Assembly (NCBI GenBank): GCA_022768865.1
Contig: JALELH010000012.1
Location: 1-64,000 of the forward strand
Length of the DNA: 64,000 bases
Source of the DNA: Spirochaetia bacterium
Lineage (GTDB): Bacteria > Spirochaetota > Spirochaetia > Treponematales > Treponemataceae
Reading direction: 5' to 3'
Under the pieces are notes generated by a model. That model was not told where the DNA came from, did no database searches, and saw nothing but the letters and a program-made list of their open reading frames with translations. The translations under genes were made by a program, and so were the position numbers. Shown piece by piece: positions 53,915 to 63,127 of this stretch. How positions within the stretch are numbered: the stretch's first letter is position 1; each line of letters starts with the position of its first letter.

Positions 53915-55156
53915 ATGAAGCTAACAGCAAAACAGATTGAATTAATTGACAGACAGATAAAGCGCCTTGTTGCAGGCGACAGCTATTACGGCAAACTTTA
54001 CCGTGAAAAAGGAATTACAGGAATTTCAAGTCAGGAAGATTTTGAAAAGCTTCCTTTCAGCTCAAAAGATGATTTAAGAAATGCCTATCCTCTTGGCATC
54101 CAGGCTGTGCCAGATGAAGAAGTTGTTCGCATTCATTCTTCAAGCGGAACTACAGGAAAGCCTGTAATAATTCCTTACACAAAAAAGGATGTTGACGACT
54201 GGGCTACCATGTTTGCCCGCTGCTACGAAATGGCAGGCATTACAAAAAAAGACAGGATTCAGATTACACCGGGTTACGGCTTGTGGACTGCAGGCATAGG
54301 CTTCCAGGCCGGCTGTGAAAAACTTGGAGCAATGGCAGTTCCTATGGGACCGGGCAATACAGAAAAACAGCTGCAGATGATGAAGGACCTTCAGTCAACA
54401 GTAATCTGTGCAACTTCAAGCTATGCCCTTTTACTTTCAGAAGAAATTACAAAGCGCGGACTTAAAGATAAAATTGCTTTAAAGAAAGGCGTTATAGGAA
54501 GTGAACGCTGGTCTGACAAAATGCGCAAGACCATTAAAGACGGACTTGGCATTGAACTTTATGACATTTACGGCCTTACAGAAATCTACGGTCCAGGCAT
54601 CGGCATAACATGCCAGAAAGAAAAATATATCCACTACTGGGACGATTACATCTATATAGAAATAATTGATCCTGTTACAGGCAAACCAGTAGAAGACGGC
54701 CAGGAAGGAGAAATTGTAATTACAACTTTAGTAAAAGAAGGAGCACCGCTTTTAAGGTTCCGCACCCATGACCTTTCGCGCATAATTCCTGAAAAGTGTT
54801 CATGCGGTTCATGCTATCCGCGCCTGGACATCATTAAAGGCCGCAGCGACGATATGTTTAAAGTTCACGGCGTAAACATGTTCCCGGCTCAGGTAGAAGA
54901 AATCCTGCAGCAGGTAGACGGTGCTACAAGTGAATATTCCATTGCCATAGGCCATGATGAAGACAACGGAAAAGACGTAATGGTTCTTACAGTTGAAGTT
55001 GAAGGCCGAGTAAGCTTTGAAGAAACAGGCAAAGCAATTGCGGCAATCTTTAAATCTAAGATTGGAGTAAACCCTAAAGTTGCTGTTGTTCCTGTAGGCA
55101 CATTGCCGCGCAGCGAAAAGAAAACAAAGCGTGTCTTTGATTACAGGGAATCGTAA
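53915..55156 (+). CDS. paaK: Phenylacetate--CoA ligase
   Basis: 413 residues. The adenylate-forming motif HSSSGTTGKPVIIPYT, the glycine-rich GYGLWTAGIGFQAGCEKLGA, YGLTEIYGPGIGITC and the C-terminal RSDDMFKVHGVNMFPAQVEE are those of PaaK/AMP-forming ligases. Without a ring-oxidation gene cluster it more likely works with IorAB to form or use aryl-acetyl-CoA (phenylacetate, indoleacetate), as in other anaerobes. AAAGGATAT precedes the ATG. The 3' end abuts the long inverted element at 55222. Confidence 0.93.
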   Translation: MKLTAKQIELIDRQIKRLVAGDSYYGKLYREKGITGISSQEDFEKLPFSSKDDLRNAYPLGIQAVPDEEVVRIHSSSGTTGKPVIIPYTKKDVDDWATMFARCYEMAGITKKDRIQITPGYGLWTAGIGFQAGCEKLGAMAVPMGPGNTEKQLQMMKDLQSTVICATSSYALLLSEEITKRGLKDKIALKKGVIGSERWSDKMRKTIKDGLGIELYDIYGLTEIYGPGIGITCQKEKYIHYWDDYIYIEIIDPVTGKPVEDGQEGEIVITTLVKEGAPLLRFRTHDLSRIIPEKCSCGSCYPRLDIIKGRSDDMFKVHGVNMFPAQVEEILQQVDGATSEYSIAIGHDEDNGKDVMVLTVEVEGRVSFEETGKAIAAIFKSKIGVNPKVAVVPVGTLPRSEKKTKRVFDYRES

Positions 55157-55391
55157 ATAAAAAACAAACTGATTGTTAGGCCGAATATCGAGTTATATAT
55201 AATTATATTTTTATAGAAAACTAAACGCCTTTCGGCAGAACCATCCACGAAAAAAAGGCTTCCGCACTACGTTTGTGCAGATTTTTTTTCGTGGCTGAAC
55301 CTGCCTACGGCGTTTATTTGCAATAATAAAATAAGGTTGCAAATTATTATAAATCCGACATTCGACCTATAAAAAATTTTTTATTTACGAA
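55150..55391. repeat. Large nested inverted repeat with family B hairpin (copy 2)
   Basis: The core 55222-55315 (AAACGCCTTTCGGCAGAACC ... GAACCTGCCTACGGCGTTT) is homologous to 40984-41099 in reverse orientation. It is framed by outer inverses, TAGGCCGAATATCGAG and CCGACATTCGACCTA. Outside these come the ends of the convergent genes, which share TCGTAAATAAAAAA on opposite strands. The whole is a long imperfect hairpin that probably also ends both transcripts. Confidence 0.75.
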
Positions 55392-55921
55392 TGTTCCTTT
55401 ACGTATTGTAAAAACTCAGGAGTCTTGGACCAGTATTTGATTCCCCAGTTTTCAAAGTTCCATTCTTCCATATAATTATTGCATTCGTAGTCTATGTAAA
55501 ACAGAACGCCATCCTGCACAATAAAATTAGTCGGGAAGTAATCGATGTTCAAATTTGCAGGATATAAAACGCTGCACATCTTTTTTACCTGGTTTATATA
55601 ATCTGCTTTCATTTTGTCATCAATCACAAGATTATAAATTGTTTCACCTTCAATATATTCTTTCAGAATGCGCTCATTTTCTACATCAACGTCAATCATC
55701 TTTGGCAGCTTAATGCCTGTTTTTTTAAGCCTGTCGTAATCATTGATTTCTGCTTCTATTTTATTTCCAAACTGGTAATAGTTGCATGGTTCGTGATGAA
55801 TCTGCTTTAAAACAAACTGACTTTTCCCGTCCGTTGCAAGATAGGAATAGCCGCCCTTGCCTTTGCCTAACAACTTTATAATAGAAAAATTTTTACCATT
55901 TACGCTTAATTCTTTTTCCAT
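55385..55921 (-). CDS. Small protein-kinase-like protein
   Basis: 178 residues. The glycine-rich loop LLGKGKGGYSYLA and lysine (FVLKQI) are at the start. A catalytic-type segment, NIDYFPTNFIVQDGVLFYIDYE, has Asp/Asn in kinase-like spacing but no classical HRD. Length is short, so it is a minimal RIO/aminoglycoside-kinase-like fold. Substrate unknown. A single gene on the minus strand, convergent with paaK. Confidence 0.65.
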   Translation of the reverse strand: MEKELSVNGKNFSIIKLLGKGKGGYSYLATDGKSQFVLKQIHHEPCNYYQFGNKIEAEINDYDRLKKTGIKLPKMIDVDVENERILKEYIEGETIYNLVIDDKMKADYINQVKKMCSVLYPANLNIDYFPTNFIVQDGVLFYIDYECNNYMEEWNFENWGIKYWSKTPEFLQYVKEHS

Positions 55922-56028
55922 AATTTAAAGTCTCCCTTTTTCTTTAAGTTTACCGGTGCAAGAAAATAAAATCTACACGTTTATTGACATTTTTATTCTT
56001 TGTGCTATTTTGATGTGCAGGATTGCCT

Positions 56029-57369
56029 ATGCAGAACAAGTCTCTTTCTTTGACAGAAAATTCTCTTTTTAAGGGGATTTTATTTTTTTCCATACCGCTG
56101 ATGTTTTCCAACATACTGCAGTCACTTTTTAACATGGCAGACATTGCAGTTGTAGGGCAGTTTGCAGGTTCAATTGCATTAGGCGCAGTAGGTTCAACAT
56201 CCCAGTTAGTTTTTTTGTTTACAGGATTTTTAGAAGGACTTGCCAACGGAATTATTGTAATCACTGCATTTTATTTAGGAGCAAAAAATAGAAAGGAAAC
56301 AACAGAGACAATAAAAACAGCACTTATCATCTGCATGTTTACAGGAATCTTCCTTTGCGTTGCAGGCGTTTCAACAAGCGGACTTGTGCTAAAGGCAATG
56401 AATACAAAGGCAGAACTTTTGCCCGATGCAACCCTTTACCTGAAAATCTACATGCTTGGATTCCCTGCCCTTGCAATCTATAACTTCGGAAACGCAGTTT
56501 ACAGTGCCAGCGGCAACACAAAAAAAACACTTTACTTTCTGGCCATGTCCGGTGTTTTAAATGTAATCCTGAACCTGTTTTTTGTTCTGGTTTTAAAAAT
56601 GGATGTAGACGGCGTTGCACTGGCAAGCATAATTTCACAGTATATATGTGCATTTTGCATAATCACAAGCCTTAGAAAAGAAAGCTCGGAAATCCATCTT
56701 TCCTTTGACAGATTTAAAACCAACACGGCAAAAATGGCAAGGATTTTAAAAGTCGGACTGCCAAGCGGATTGCAGAATATGATTTTTGCCTTTGCCAATA
56801 TCTTTATTCAGATGGGCGTAAATTCTTTTTCTGCCACAGCCGTTGCAGGAAATTCTACTGCAGCAAATGCAGACCCTTTTATCTACGGAATCATGAGCGC
56901 ATTTTACGTTGCTTCATCAACCTACATCGGACAGAACTACGGCGCAAAAAAGAAAGACAGGATTTTAAAAAGCTACTTTATAAGCACGGGCTATGCTTTT
57001 TTCATTGCCCTTGGTCTTGGCCTGCTGCTTTTAATTTTTGCAACACCATTCCTAAAACTTTTTACAAACGATGCAGAGGTTCTGGATTTTGGCTTGCAGC
57101 GTTTAAGCATCATGTCAGTTTCCTATTGTGTTTCAGCATTCATGGACGGATCCATTGCCGCTTCCAGAGGTCTTGGCAAAACAGGCGTTCCTTCCGTCAT
57201 CGTAATTTTAGGTTCATGCGTTTTCAGAATCGTGTGGATTTACACAATCTTTGCTTACTTTAAAACAATTCCGTCCCTTTATCTGCTTTACGTTTTTTCA
57301 TGGGGAATTACGGCACTTTTGGAAATAATCTATTTTGTTAAAGTTTATAAACAGATATGCAGGTGGTAA
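56029..57369 (+). CDS. MATE-family multidrug/Na+ efflux transporter
   Basis: 446 residues from ATG 56029 with AGGAT upstream (track start TTG 56023 gives two more). Twelve membrane segments. Early segments read LMFSNILQSLFNMADIAVVGQFAGSIALGAVGSTSQ; ASSTYIGQNYGAKKKDR marks the second half, as in MatE proteins of the DinF/NorM-like class. Substrates are not predictable. It is followed 13 bases later by a small envelope protein gene. Confidence 0.92.
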   Translation: MQNKSLSLTENSLFKGILFFSIPLMFSNILQSLFNMADIAVVGQFAGSIALGAVGSTSQLVFLFTGFLEGLANGIIVITAFYLGAKNRKETTETIKTALIICMFTGIFLCVAGVSTSGLVLKAMNTKAELLPDATLYLKIYMLGFPALAIYNFGNAVYSASGNTKKTLYFLAMSGVLNVILNLFFVLVLKMDVDGVALASIISQYICAFCIITSLRKESSEIHLSFDRFKTNTAKMARILKVGLPSGLQNMIFAFANIFIQMGVNSFSATAVAGNSTAANADPFIYGIMSAFYVASSTYIGQNYGAKKKDRILKSYFISTGYAFFIALGLGLLLLIFATPFLKLFTNDAEVLDFGLQRLSIMSVSYCVSAFMDGSIAASRGLGKTGVPSVIVILGSCVFRIVWIYTIFAYFKTIPSLYLLYVFSWGITALLEIIYFVKVYKQICRW

Positions 57370-57382
57370 GGTTTAGCAGATT

Positions 57383-57952
57383 ATGATTCTTAGTAGGAAT
57401 AGAAAAGTCACGATTATAATATTTTTTCTTTCTCTTTTATCTGCATTAAACTTACATGCGCAAAGTTTTATCGGAGAAAGAAAGTTTTCTTTTGACACTT
57501 CATTTTTAATGACAAGTCTGAAAAATCATGGCTGGGGACTTGGAATAAATTACGAAGTTCAGCTTTTTGATTACTTTTCTATAAAACCTGCATTTTCTCA
57601 TACAACAATATTTCCGGAAGAATCCGATGGAGCTGTTAAAACCGTTGGTGTTGATTTAAGCGTAAACTTTTACCCGTTCAACAGAGGACTGGACTGGCTT
57701 TACATTGGAATCGGAAACGGCTGCGAATTTATCATGACAAAAGAAAATGAAAACGACGACGATTCTACCATCCGCTTGTTTCCCATAGCAGGCTGGAAAC
57801 AGTCATATGGAGATTTATTATATTCTGAAATATTTTGCTGCTATAATTATCTACTACATGAAAGTGAATCTTCAGATTATGCAAAAAATGGTTTTGAATA
57901 CGGAATAAAACTAAAGCTTAATCTGAAAAAAATATTGTTCAATAAAAATTGA
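57383..57952 (+). CDS. Small predicted outer-membrane beta-barrel protein
   Basis: 189 residues. A signal peptide (VTIIIFFLSLLSALNLHAQ) precedes strand-rich sequence (GWGLGINYEVQLFDYFSIKPAFSH, KTVGVDLSVNFYPF, WLYIGIGNGCEF, FEYGIKLKLNLKKI). That fits a small eight-stranded barrel. No named family. It overlaps or abuts the MATE and GH26 genes on the same strand, so co-transcription is likely. Confidence 0.6.
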   Translation: MILSRNRKVTIIIFFLSLLSALNLHAQSFIGERKFSFDTSFLMTSLKNHGWGLGINYEVQLFDYFSIKPAFSHTTIFPEESDGAVKTVGVDLSVNFYPFNRGLDWLYIGIGNGCEFIMTKENENDDDSTIRLFPIAGWKQSYGDLLYSEIFCCYNYLLHESESSDYAKNGFEYGIKLKLNLKKILFNKN

Positions 57953-57978
57953 ATTGCCATCGGCAAAAGGAGCTAAAC

Positions 57979-58920
57979 ATGCAGACACCGGTAAACAAAA
58001 ACGCAACAAAGAAAGCAAAAGAACTTTTATCTTATTTAGAAAACATTTCAGGTAAAAAAATAATTACAGGCCAGCACACGCAGACAAACCCAATGGAAGA
58101 AATTGAATACATCAAAAGCGTTACGGGCAAGGAACCAAAACTCTGCGGCTTTGAACTTCTGTCTTATTCGCCAAACATAAATTACAAAGACGCCACAGAG
58201 CCATGCCTAACTGAAGTCTACGAAAACCGCGACACTGTAGAAACGGCACTTAAATGGGCAAAAGAAAACCCTGAAGGAATCGTAACATTATCATTCCACT
58301 GGTTTTCTCCAATTAGCGGCCGCGACAAAAGTTTTTATGCAAAAAACACGGACTTTGATGCAGCAAAGGTTTTAGTAAAAGATTCACCGGAACAAAAAGC
58401 GTTTTATTCTGACATGGAGATAATAGCAAAAGAACTGCGCAAATTTGAAGAAGCAGGCATTCCTGTTTTGTGGAGGCCCTTCCACGAATCTGACGGCGAC
58501 TGGTTCTGGTGGGGAGCAAAAGGTCCGCAAGTTGCAAAGGAATTATACAAGCTTATGTTTGACTATTACACCAACGTCCTGCACATAAACAACTTAATCT
58601 GGGTGTGGAACTGCCGCCTTAAAGAAGGCTACCCTGGAGACAATTGTGTAGACGTAGTTTCTGTGGATATTTACCTTCAGCAATATGAAAGCACCGGTTA
58701 TGAAGAAGACTATAAAAAGCTCATTGCAAATGTTTCTAACAACAAAGTTGCAGCCCTGGCAGAAGTGGGCTACATGCCTGACATAAAGGTTTTGGAAAAA
58801 ACACATACTCCGTGGGCTTACTATATGACCTGGTCAAAGGAATTCTGTATTGGCGAACAATACAACAGCAAAGAAAACTTAAAAGCCATGTATGCAAGCG
58901 ATTATTCCGTAACGCTGTAA
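57979..58920 (+). CDS. Glycoside hydrolase family 26 (mannanase-like) enzyme
   Basis: 313 residues from ATG 57979 (AAAAGGAGC upstream). GQHTQTNPMEEIEYIKSVTGKEP opens the (beta/alpha)8 barrel. RPFHESDGDWFWWGAKG carries the acid/base Glu, and KVAALAEVGYMPD carries the nucleophile Glu. No signal peptide is present, so it should act in the cytoplasm on imported mannan oligosaccharides or a related substrate. The track start at 57949 lies within the preceding gene end. Confidence 0.88.
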   Translation: MQTPVNKNATKKAKELLSYLENISGKKIITGQHTQTNPMEEIEYIKSVTGKEPKLCGFELLSYSPNINYKDATEPCLTEVYENRDTVETALKWAKENPEGIVTLSFHWFSPISGRDKSFYAKNTDFDAAKVLVKDSPEQKAFYSDMEIIAKELRKFEEAGIPVLWRPFHESDGDWFWWGAKGPQVAKELYKLMFDYYTNVLHINNLIWVWNCRLKEGYPGDNCVDVVSVDIYLQQYESTGYEEDYKKLIANVSNNKVAALAEVGYMPDIKVLEKTHTPWAYYMTWSKEFCIGEQYNSKENLKAMYASDYSVTL

Positions 58921-58965
58921 AGCCACCGTTTAAGCTAATAAAACACAACAAAGTAGTACCTGCAA

Positions 58966-59135
58966 AACGATTCTGAAGGACTATCAGAACGATGTCCGTA
59001 ACCTTTGGGAACGATTTCCGTAGTCTGTGAAAATGATGTCCGTAATCTACGGAAATGATGTCCACTTACAGTGAAAATCGTATTTATAGTACTATCAAAG
59101 CGTTTCGTAAGTACTACGGAAGCATTATTTAGGGC
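58966..59135. repeat. Tandem array, 22-bp period, eight degenerate units
   Basis: Units begin at 58966, 58988, 59010, 59032, 59054, 59076, 59098 and 59120, exactly 22 bp apart, each with AAYGATGTCC or a decayed form. The best core is AATGATGTCCGTAATCTACG. Units differ more from each other than in the 9148 array. It lies between the convergent GH26 and kdpE-like genes. Its sequence is unrelated to the other two arrays, but CCGTAatcTACGG is again a palindrome. Confidence 0.85.
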
Positions 59136-59194
59136 CTATGAAATAAAGAAACAAACTCTCCGACATACGCTTTCTAAATCTTTTATTGAAATTT

Positions 59195-59893
59195 TTATTC
59201 ATCCACAAGCCGGTATCCAACACCAATTTCTGTTTTGATGTATCTGGGTTTTGCTGGATTTTTTTCTATTTTACGCCTGAGTCCTGCCATCAGTGCACGG
59301 AGAGCCTGTGTATCATTTCCATATTCCACACCATAAACTTCGCGTAGAATATTTGCGGTTGTAAGAACCTTTCCCTGATTCTTAAACAGCAATGATAATA
59401 AAGAATATTCCATTGGCGTAATGTGAAGCTTCTGCCCGTTAAGTTCTACTATATGCTTTTCTAAATCCAGGCTTAAATCTCCTACCTTATAAATTTGCAG
59501 CCCTGTTTTGTCTGATGTCTGACTGCTATGGCGGAATGCAACTCTTATTCTTGCAAGAAGTTCTGTTGCAGAAAAGGGCTTTGTCAGATAGTCATCGGCA
59601 CCTAAATCAAGGGCGTTTGCCTTTTCCTTGTCCAAGTCTCTGGCTGAAACAATAATAATCGGAACCGTCGACCATTCACGGACTTTTTTAATAATATCAA
59701 TACCGTCCATATCCGGTAGACCTAAATCCAAAAGAATAAGATCTACGGATTGAGTTAAAATTGCTATCATAGCACCCTGTCCATTTCCAGAGCTTATACA
59801 TTTATAACCCTCGGACTGCAATGCATAAGTGATAAACCCTCTAATCTGGACATCATCTTCTACAATAAGTATCTTTTTTGCTATGTTACTCAC
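59195..59893 (-). CDS. KdpE-like response regulator
   Basis: 232 residues, OmpR/KdpE class. Receiver: ILIVEDDVQIRG, phospho-acceptor in LILLDLGLPDMDG (about Asp55), VSARDLDKEKANALDLGADDYLTKPF with the conserved Thr/Lys. C-terminal winged helix ends TEIGVGYRLVDE. It overlaps the sensor kinase gene by eight bases. Its likely target is the trk operon it belongs to. Confidence 0.92.
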   Translation of the reverse strand: MSNIAKKILIVEDDVQIRGFITYALQSEGYKCISSGNGQGAMIAILTQSVDLILLDLGLPDMDGIDIIKKVREWSTVPIIIVSARDLDKEKANALDLGADDYLTKPFSATELLARIRVAFRHSSQTSDKTGLQIYKVGDLSLDLEKHIVELNGQKLHITPMEYSLLSLLFKNQGKVLTTANILREVYGVEYGNDTQALRALMAGLRRKIEKNPAKPRYIKTEIGVGYRLVDE

Positions 59894-60992
59894 TTTGAAT
59901 CACTTCTCCTTCATCCGCTGCTAGCGGCAGCGTAAACGTAAATCTTGCACCGCCTTCAGAAATATTCTCTGCGTTTATCGTTCCTCCGTGTGCCTTGACG
60001 ATTGCATCGCAAATAGGAAGTCCAAATCCGACACCACGTTTTGAATCGGCACTGTTTTTTCTGGACGTGTAAAACATTTCAAAAATGTTAGGCAAATCTT
60101 CTTCGCTGATTCCTTCGCCATTGTCTGAAACAATAAAAACGGCACATTTTGGTTTTTCTTCTACTGTAACTGTAATCTTTTGTTTCACAGTGGAATGCTT
60201 AATTGCATTATCAAGAAGATTTACAAGCACCTGTATAATCAGTTTAGCATCCATGGGCACCATAAGGATGTCATCAGGAAGTTCTATTTGTATATCGTAT
60301 TCCGGAGCTCGTTTTTTTATAATTTCCAGTGCATTTTCAATAATTTCATCTACCACTTCCGGTTGCTTTTGAATGGTAAGCCTGCCTTCTTCCACTCTCG
60401 TCATGTTCAATATATTTTCCACCAGAGTATGCAGCCAGTCAGCATCCTTCCATATTCCCTTTGCCAGTTCAAATCTTGGCTCCGTCTTACTTGACATATC
60501 CATGATCATTTCGCTTGTTCCCATAATTCCGGAAAGCGGCGTCCTTAAATCATGAGAAATTGCCCGGAGTATGTTGCCGCGATAATGTTCTCTTTCCGAT
60601 TTTTCTTTATAGGCATTTTTTTCGATTTCTCTTTTTCTTGCTTCTTCCATGCTTTTTTTCATCCGAATGGTCATGGTACTGGTGGCTATTGCAGTGAATA
60701 TCATGACTGCAAAAGTAATCAGATAACTTGGGTCACTTACAGCAAATGTATGTATTGGTTTTGTAAACAAGTAATTGAATGCAAATGTCGCCATAACAGA
60801 CGAAATGACTCCAAAAGCCAGATAATTGGTAAGCCTTGCCGTCATTACAACACCAAACAAATAGATGATTACAATATTTGTTTCAGGGAATCCGGCATAC
60901 CGGAAAACAAAACCTGTTACACTCGACAACAGGCAGATAAAACAAGTAATGGCAGATTCCTTACAATACGTCTTGATTTTTTCTTTTTCCAT
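59886..60992 (-). CDS. KdpD-like sensor histidine kinase lacking the KdpD N-terminal domain
   Basis: 368 residues. About four membrane segments in residues 15-115 (DUF4118 type), then HisKA with the H box ISHDLRTPLSGIMGTSEMI and an ATPase domain with VLVNLLDNAIKHS, VSDNGEGISEEDLPNIFEMFY and GVGFGLPICDAIVKAHGG. The cytoplasmic KdpD sensor and USP domains of E. coli-type KdpD are absent. Signal may be K+ or osmotic state by context. It overlaps the trkH stop. Confidence 0.9.
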   Translation of the reverse strand: MEKEKIKTYCKESAITCFICLLSSVTGFVFRYAGFPETNIVIIYLFGVVMTARLTNYLAFGVISSVMATFAFNYLFTKPIHTFAVSDPSYLITFAVMIFTAIATSTMTIRMKKSMEEARKREIEKNAYKEKSEREHYRGNILRAISHDLRTPLSGIMGTSEMIMDMSSKTEPRFELAKGIWKDADWLHTLVENILNMTRVEEGRLTIQKQPEVVDEIIENALEIIKKRAPEYDIQIELPDDILMVPMDAKLIIQVLVNLLDNAIKHSTVKQKITVTVEEKPKCAVFIVSDNGEGISEEDLPNIFEMFYTSRKNSADSKRGVGFGLPICDAIVKAHGGTINAENISEGGARFTFTLPLAADEGEVIQSE

Positions 60993-62468
60993 ATAATTTC
61001 AAACCTTTCATTTTGGCTGCAATAGATGTAGTTCCCATATAGCAGCCAGATAGAATCGTAAATATTTCAAGTCTTCCAAGGAACATCCCGGCAATTTCAA
61101 CCAGCATGGTTGGAACATTTGTATCAGTTCCTGTAACACCAACGGAAAGTCCTACAGTTCCAAGAGAAGAAGCAAATTCAAAACTTGCATCGGATACTGA
61201 AACATTTGCAGTCATTGTAATCAGCAGAGTTCCAATCCAGAATATGCACAAATATGTCATCACAAATCCTATGGTATCCTTTAGCAACAAGTCTGAAATT
61301 CTTATTTTTCCTGACGCCATCTGAATTATTGGAAACATCACTTTTTTCTTTCCTGTGACTTTTTCATAAATCACTGCCTTAAACTGTTCACAGAGAATAT
61401 TCACCCTGCAAAGTTTTATTCCGCCGGCAGTAGAGCCCATGCCGCCACCAATCAGCATCATCAGAATCATAATCCAGATTGCTGCAGGATGCCAGTTGCT
61501 GTAGAATAACCAGTTGTAGACAATGCCGAAATAATATTAAACGCTGCAACACGGATTCCATCTGGAATTGTATTGCCTGATTTTAAAGCAAAAACTACAA
61601 CCGTTACAGGAACAAAAATCAGTAATAATCCGGCCATTAAACGGATTTCACTTAGCCTGCCAAACTGCTTTATTTTTCCATTAACAAGCAATAATAAAGC
61701 CGCAAAATTTGTTGTTCCAATAATCATTAAAATCATGGTAACAAGTTCAATTGAAATACTGTCATATGATCCTATGCTGTCTGCCTTATTGGAAAAACCA
61801 CCTATCGATAATGCTCCCATAGTATGAAGAATACTGTCAAACACCGGCATTCCGCACACTACATACATTATACTGCCAAGAAAAAGACATACAGCATATA
61901 AAAAAAATATTGCCCTCGCCGTAGACTTTAGATTTGGCATGATTTTATCCGTATGACCTTCTGCGTTATAAAGATTCATGGACTGTTTTTCCTGAACAAA
62001 AGATACCATAAACATAACAAATCCAAGTCCTCCGCAAAACTGCATAAAACTTCTATGGAATAAAAAGATTTCAGGCATCCTGCTGACGTCTGCGACAGAT
62101 AATCCGGTTGTTGTATATCCGCTTACAGATTCAAACAATGACTGAACAAATCCTAACTGTCCGGAAAAATAAAACGGCATTGCACCTGCAATAAATCCAA
62201 AAATCCATGCAAGAATAACAACTAGCGTGCTGTTCATTACAATCCGGCATTTAAATCTTTTTACCGAAAGCTCAATCAGAATTCCGATGATGATATAAAT
62301 AGCGGCAGGAATCACAAAAAATCTTGCATATTTCATTTCTTCCTTAAAGAACGGAATGACTGCAACAGGCATAAGAACCATAAGTCCTATAAGCACAAGA
62401 AGATTTCCGAAACTGCTTCTTTTTTTGCATTCCTCTTCTTCGCATTTTTTCATATTCACAATTATCAC
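60961..62468 (-). pseudogene. trkH: TrkH/KtrB-type K+ transporter gene with a frameshift
   Basis: Starts at GTG 62468 (GTGA overlap with the upstream gene) or ATG 62453. The first frame covers about two thirds of TrkH (GQLGFVQSLFESVSGYTTTGLSV, FCGGLGFVMFMV) to STTGYSTATG. It then stops at 61467. One base away the sequence continues NWHPAAIWIMILMMLIGGGMGSTAGGIKLCRV to 60961, completing the last pore loop and helices. The two halves make one normal TrkH (about 500 residues). A single missing base near 61497 explains it. Broken in this sequence, but the surrounding operon is intact, so an assembly error deserves checking. Confidence 0.85.
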
Positions 62469-63127
62469 CGCCTAAATAAAAGCTGCATATCTTCTGCTTG
62501 TTTTGATCCGGATAACAACACCAGCAAATCACCCGGTAAAATCATTGTGTTTCCCTTTGGGATAATCGTGTTTTCCTGTCTGAGCACACAGCCTACAATT
62601 GTATCTTTTGGCATTTGAATTTCAGCCAGTGTCTTGCCGCATACATTGGACTGACCACTAATTGTTACTTCAGAAACACTTAGCTTGCGGTCTCCAACAG
62701 GAATGACTGTCGTAATTTCATCCACAAAAGCCTGCTGTTCTATCAGGCCAGATATGGCATTCGTAGCGCATACAACTCCATCAACGCCCATTTGCCTGAA
62801 AAACGCTGTATTTTCAGAATTATTGATTGTGCAGATTGTTTTATAGATATGGAATTTCTTTTTGCACAGTTCGCAAAACACAAGATTTGCATCATCGTTT
62901 TCCGTAACTGCAATGGCAATATCAAACCCGTAAATTCCTGCTTCCTGCAGTACATATGGTTTTGTTGCATCGCCAAAATATACGTCCAGTCCTTTAAGTT
63001 CTGAAAGTTCCTGACATTTATCATAATCCTGACAAATTGCCGTAACCCTATACTTTTTATTAAGCAATGAAACTGACATTTGCTTGATCATCTCGTATTT
63101 TCCTGAAATTAATACTGATTTTTTCAT
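62465..63127 (-). CDS. TrkA-type K+ channel regulatory subunit (RCK), second copy
   Basis: 220 residues. TrkA-N-like domain (SVLISGKYEMIKQMSVSLLN..., DVYFGDATKPYVLQEAGI, AIAVTENDDANLVFCELCKKK) plus a TrkA-C/RCK_C domain (VCGKTLAEIQMPKDTIVGCVLRQENTIIPKGNTMILPGDLLVLL). The first loop is ISGKYEMIKQ rather than GxGxxG, so nucleotide binding may be weak or altered. It works with TrkH and overlaps it. Confidence 0.88.
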   Translation of the reverse strand: MKKSVLISGKYEMIKQMSVSLLNKKYRVTAICQDYDKCQELSELKGLDVYFGDATKPYVLQEAGIYGFDIAIAVTENDDANLVFCELCKKKFHIYKTICTINNSENTAFFRQMGVDGVVCATNAISGLIEQQAFVDEITTVIPVGDRKLSVSEVTISGQSNVCGKTLAEIQMPKDTIVGCVLRQENTIIPKGNTMILPGDLLVLLSGSKQAEDMQLLFRR

